Source: Elusimicrobia bacterium CG08_land_8_20_14_0_20_59_10
Lineage (GTDB): Bacteria > Elusimicrobiota > Elusimicrobia > Elusimicrobiales > UBA9959
Assembly (NCBI GenBank): GCA_002779045.1
Contig: PEXO01000308.1
Location: 1-7,216, forward strand
Length of the DNA stretch: 7,216 nt
Direction: 5' to 3'
The notes beneath the pieces were generated by a model. It saw nothing but the letters and a program-made list of their open reading frames with translations, did not search any database and had not been told where the DNA came from. The position numbers and the translations under genes are program-made. Shown here in pieces: positions 6,105 to 7,216 of this stretch; positions within the stretch are counted from its first letter, which is position 1, and the number at the start of each line of letters is the position of its first letter.

Positions 6105-7211
6105 CGCATCCTGCGAGAGCTTAGGCATGAAGAAAGTAAAAGTCGAGCCCTTGCCAAGCTCCGCTTCCGCGAAGATCGAGCCGTGGTGGGCCTGAGCTAT
6201 CTTCTGCGCCGTCCAGAGGCCCAGCCCAAGCCCGCCAACTCCGGAGTTCACCTCATTGTCGGCCCTGAAGAACGGGGTAAAGATGCGCGACACCTCGGCC
6301 TGGGACATCCCAAGCCCGTTGTCCGACACTATAAAGCTGCGCCTTTCAGCGGTTTCGCAGTAGGAGATCTCCACCTCTCCGCCGGCGCTTGTATATTTCA
6401 GGGCGTTCCCCGCAAGCTGCGTCAGCAGCTCCTCCAGGTAATCGAAATCCCCGCTGAAGCGGGTAACCTCGCCGGCGCATTCTATTTTCAGCCGTTTCGC
6501 GCGGGTCTGGACGTAAAACGAATATTTCAGGCGGAGATAATCCAGGAGTTTGCGTGGGTCCACTTCCCGCAGGCGCAGCTTCGGGGTCCATTTCAGCGGC
6601 ACCTCCGGGTCAAAACAGGAGGCCAGGGCGCATTGCAGCCCGTTCGCCGACCGCGCCAGGCCGGCCGACACTTCGGCCGGGGGCTTCCCCGAACCCGCGA
6701 TGCTCTCGATCTCCTCCAGACCGCTTTTCAGGCGGCCCCGCAGGGCACGGAAAAGCTCCACGGCCGCGCTTTCCTTTATTTTCTCAAACGCCAGCGCCCT
6801 CTCTGCGGGCCGTGCGCAGCCGCGGAACCCGTCGAACCGCCCCCCGGCCCTTTTGATGAACAGGTCCACCAGGAGCTCGACGGAGCCGCCGGTCTTCATC
6901 ATCCCGGTCATCACAAGCGTGCAGCGCACCTGCCCGGGCGGCAGGAATGACTCGTCCGGAACTCCCCTGGAGCACTTCAGTTGCTCCCACAAAACCCTTC
7001 CCCTGAGGAAATCGGGATCATGACTCAGGAACTGGGCCATGGCCGTGTTTATATCCAGCACCGTTCCCCTTGCGTTGACATCGAAGATACCGTCGAAAAC
7101 CCTTTCTTTGAAGGCCTGGAACGCCACCTCGCTGCGAACGGCACGGACCTCGGAATTTTTTATGATAGTGTCAACCTTTATGGCCCCGGCCGAAGACTGA
7201 CTAACTCCCAT
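6084..7211 (-). CDS. PAS-domain protein with histidine-kinase ATPase domain, lacking the phospho-acceptor histidine
   Basis: The protein has 375 residues and no membrane helix or signal peptide, so it is probably cytoplasmic. Residues about 30-130 form a PAS-type sensor domain (VFDGIFDVNARGTVLDIN, 38-55). Residues about 140-200 occupy the place of the dimerisation/phosphotransfer helices. Residues about 205-366 are a complete HATPase_c domain: N-box Asn269 (AGNALKYT), G1 DNGLGM (297-302), F-box FTPFF (311-315) and G2 GGLGLGL (326-332). The stretch RGRLKSGL (158-165) aligns with the usual SHELRTPL, putting Gly159 at the histidine position. The only histidines in the protein are 64, 342 and 343. 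ATP binding looks intact, but autophosphorylation on the usual site looks impossible. No response-regulator gene is in view. ATG 7211 is 5 nt from the window edge with no stop upstream, so the true start could lie further out. Confidence 0.88.
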   Translation of the reverse strand: MGVSQSSAGAIKVDTIIKNSEVRAVRSEVAFQAFKERVFDGIFDVNARGTVLDINTAMAQFLSHDPDFLRGRVLWEQLKCSRGVPDESFLPPGQVRCTLVMTGMMKTGGSVELLVDLFIKRAGGRFDGFRGCARPAERALAFEKIKESAAVELFRALRGRLKSGLEEIESIAGSGKPPAEVSAGLARSANGLQCALASCFDPEVPLKWTPKLRLREVDPRKLLDYLRLKYSFYVQTRAKRLKIECAGEVTRFSGDFDYLEELLTQLAGNALKYTSAGGEVEISYCETAERRSFIVSDNGLGMSQAEVSRIFTPFFRADNEVNSGVGGLGLGLWTAQKIAQAHHGSIFAEAELGKGSTFTFFMPKLSQDALIKWID

Positions 7212-7216
7212 CCTGA

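Noticed and set aside
6183..6950. 255-codon open frame on the plus strand opposite the kinase-like gene
   Set aside because: It is an antisense frame over a clear HATPase_c and PAS coding region, with no recognisable motifs and no ribosome site that I could see.

Overview
The window is GC-rich bacterial chromosomal DNA, densely coded on both strands. It shows no tRNA, rRNA, CRISPR array, insertion sequence or phage gene. A lipobox-type signal peptide and a NodIJ-type ABC exporter fit a Gram-negative (diderm) bacterium. Ile ATA and Arg AGG/CGC are used freely despite the high GC. The phylum cannot be fixed from the sequence; an environmental lineage such as Elusimicrobiota or a deltaproteobacterial group is only a guess.

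Layout: (1) bases 1-438, plus strand, hold the 3' end of a multi-spanning membrane protein. (2) Bases 513-2714, minus strand, encode a large predicted lipoprotein that joins a calcineurin-like metallophosphoesterase to a PQQ-type beta-propeller. A minus-strand intrinsic terminator lies in the 74-bp convergent gap at 439-512. (3) Bases 2715-2871 form a divergent intergenic region. (4) Bases 2872-6020, plus strand, look like one transcription unit: an ABC ATPase and an ABC-2 permease of the NodI/NodJ type overlapping by 8 nt, then 16 nt later an aldehyde dehydrogenase of the 2-oxoglutarate-semialdehyde dehydrogenase type. A possible 21-codon ORF with a good ribosome binding site follows 18 nt later. 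(5) Bases 6084-7211, minus strand, encode a soluble PAS/HATPase_c protein shaped like a histidine kinase but with no histidine where the phospho-acceptor should be. Its 3' end converges on, and slightly overlaps, the tiny ORF.

The two exporter subunits almost certainly form one complex. The link between exporter and dehydrogenase is positional only. The phosphoesterase and the kinase-like protein are separate units on the other strand. The points most worth a second look are the kinase without its histidine, the apparently leaderless or Shine-Dalgarno-free start of the ABC gene, the phosphoesterase-propeller fusion, and the tiny ORF at the end of the plus-strand unit. I see no clear evidence of a complete, previously undescribed system.
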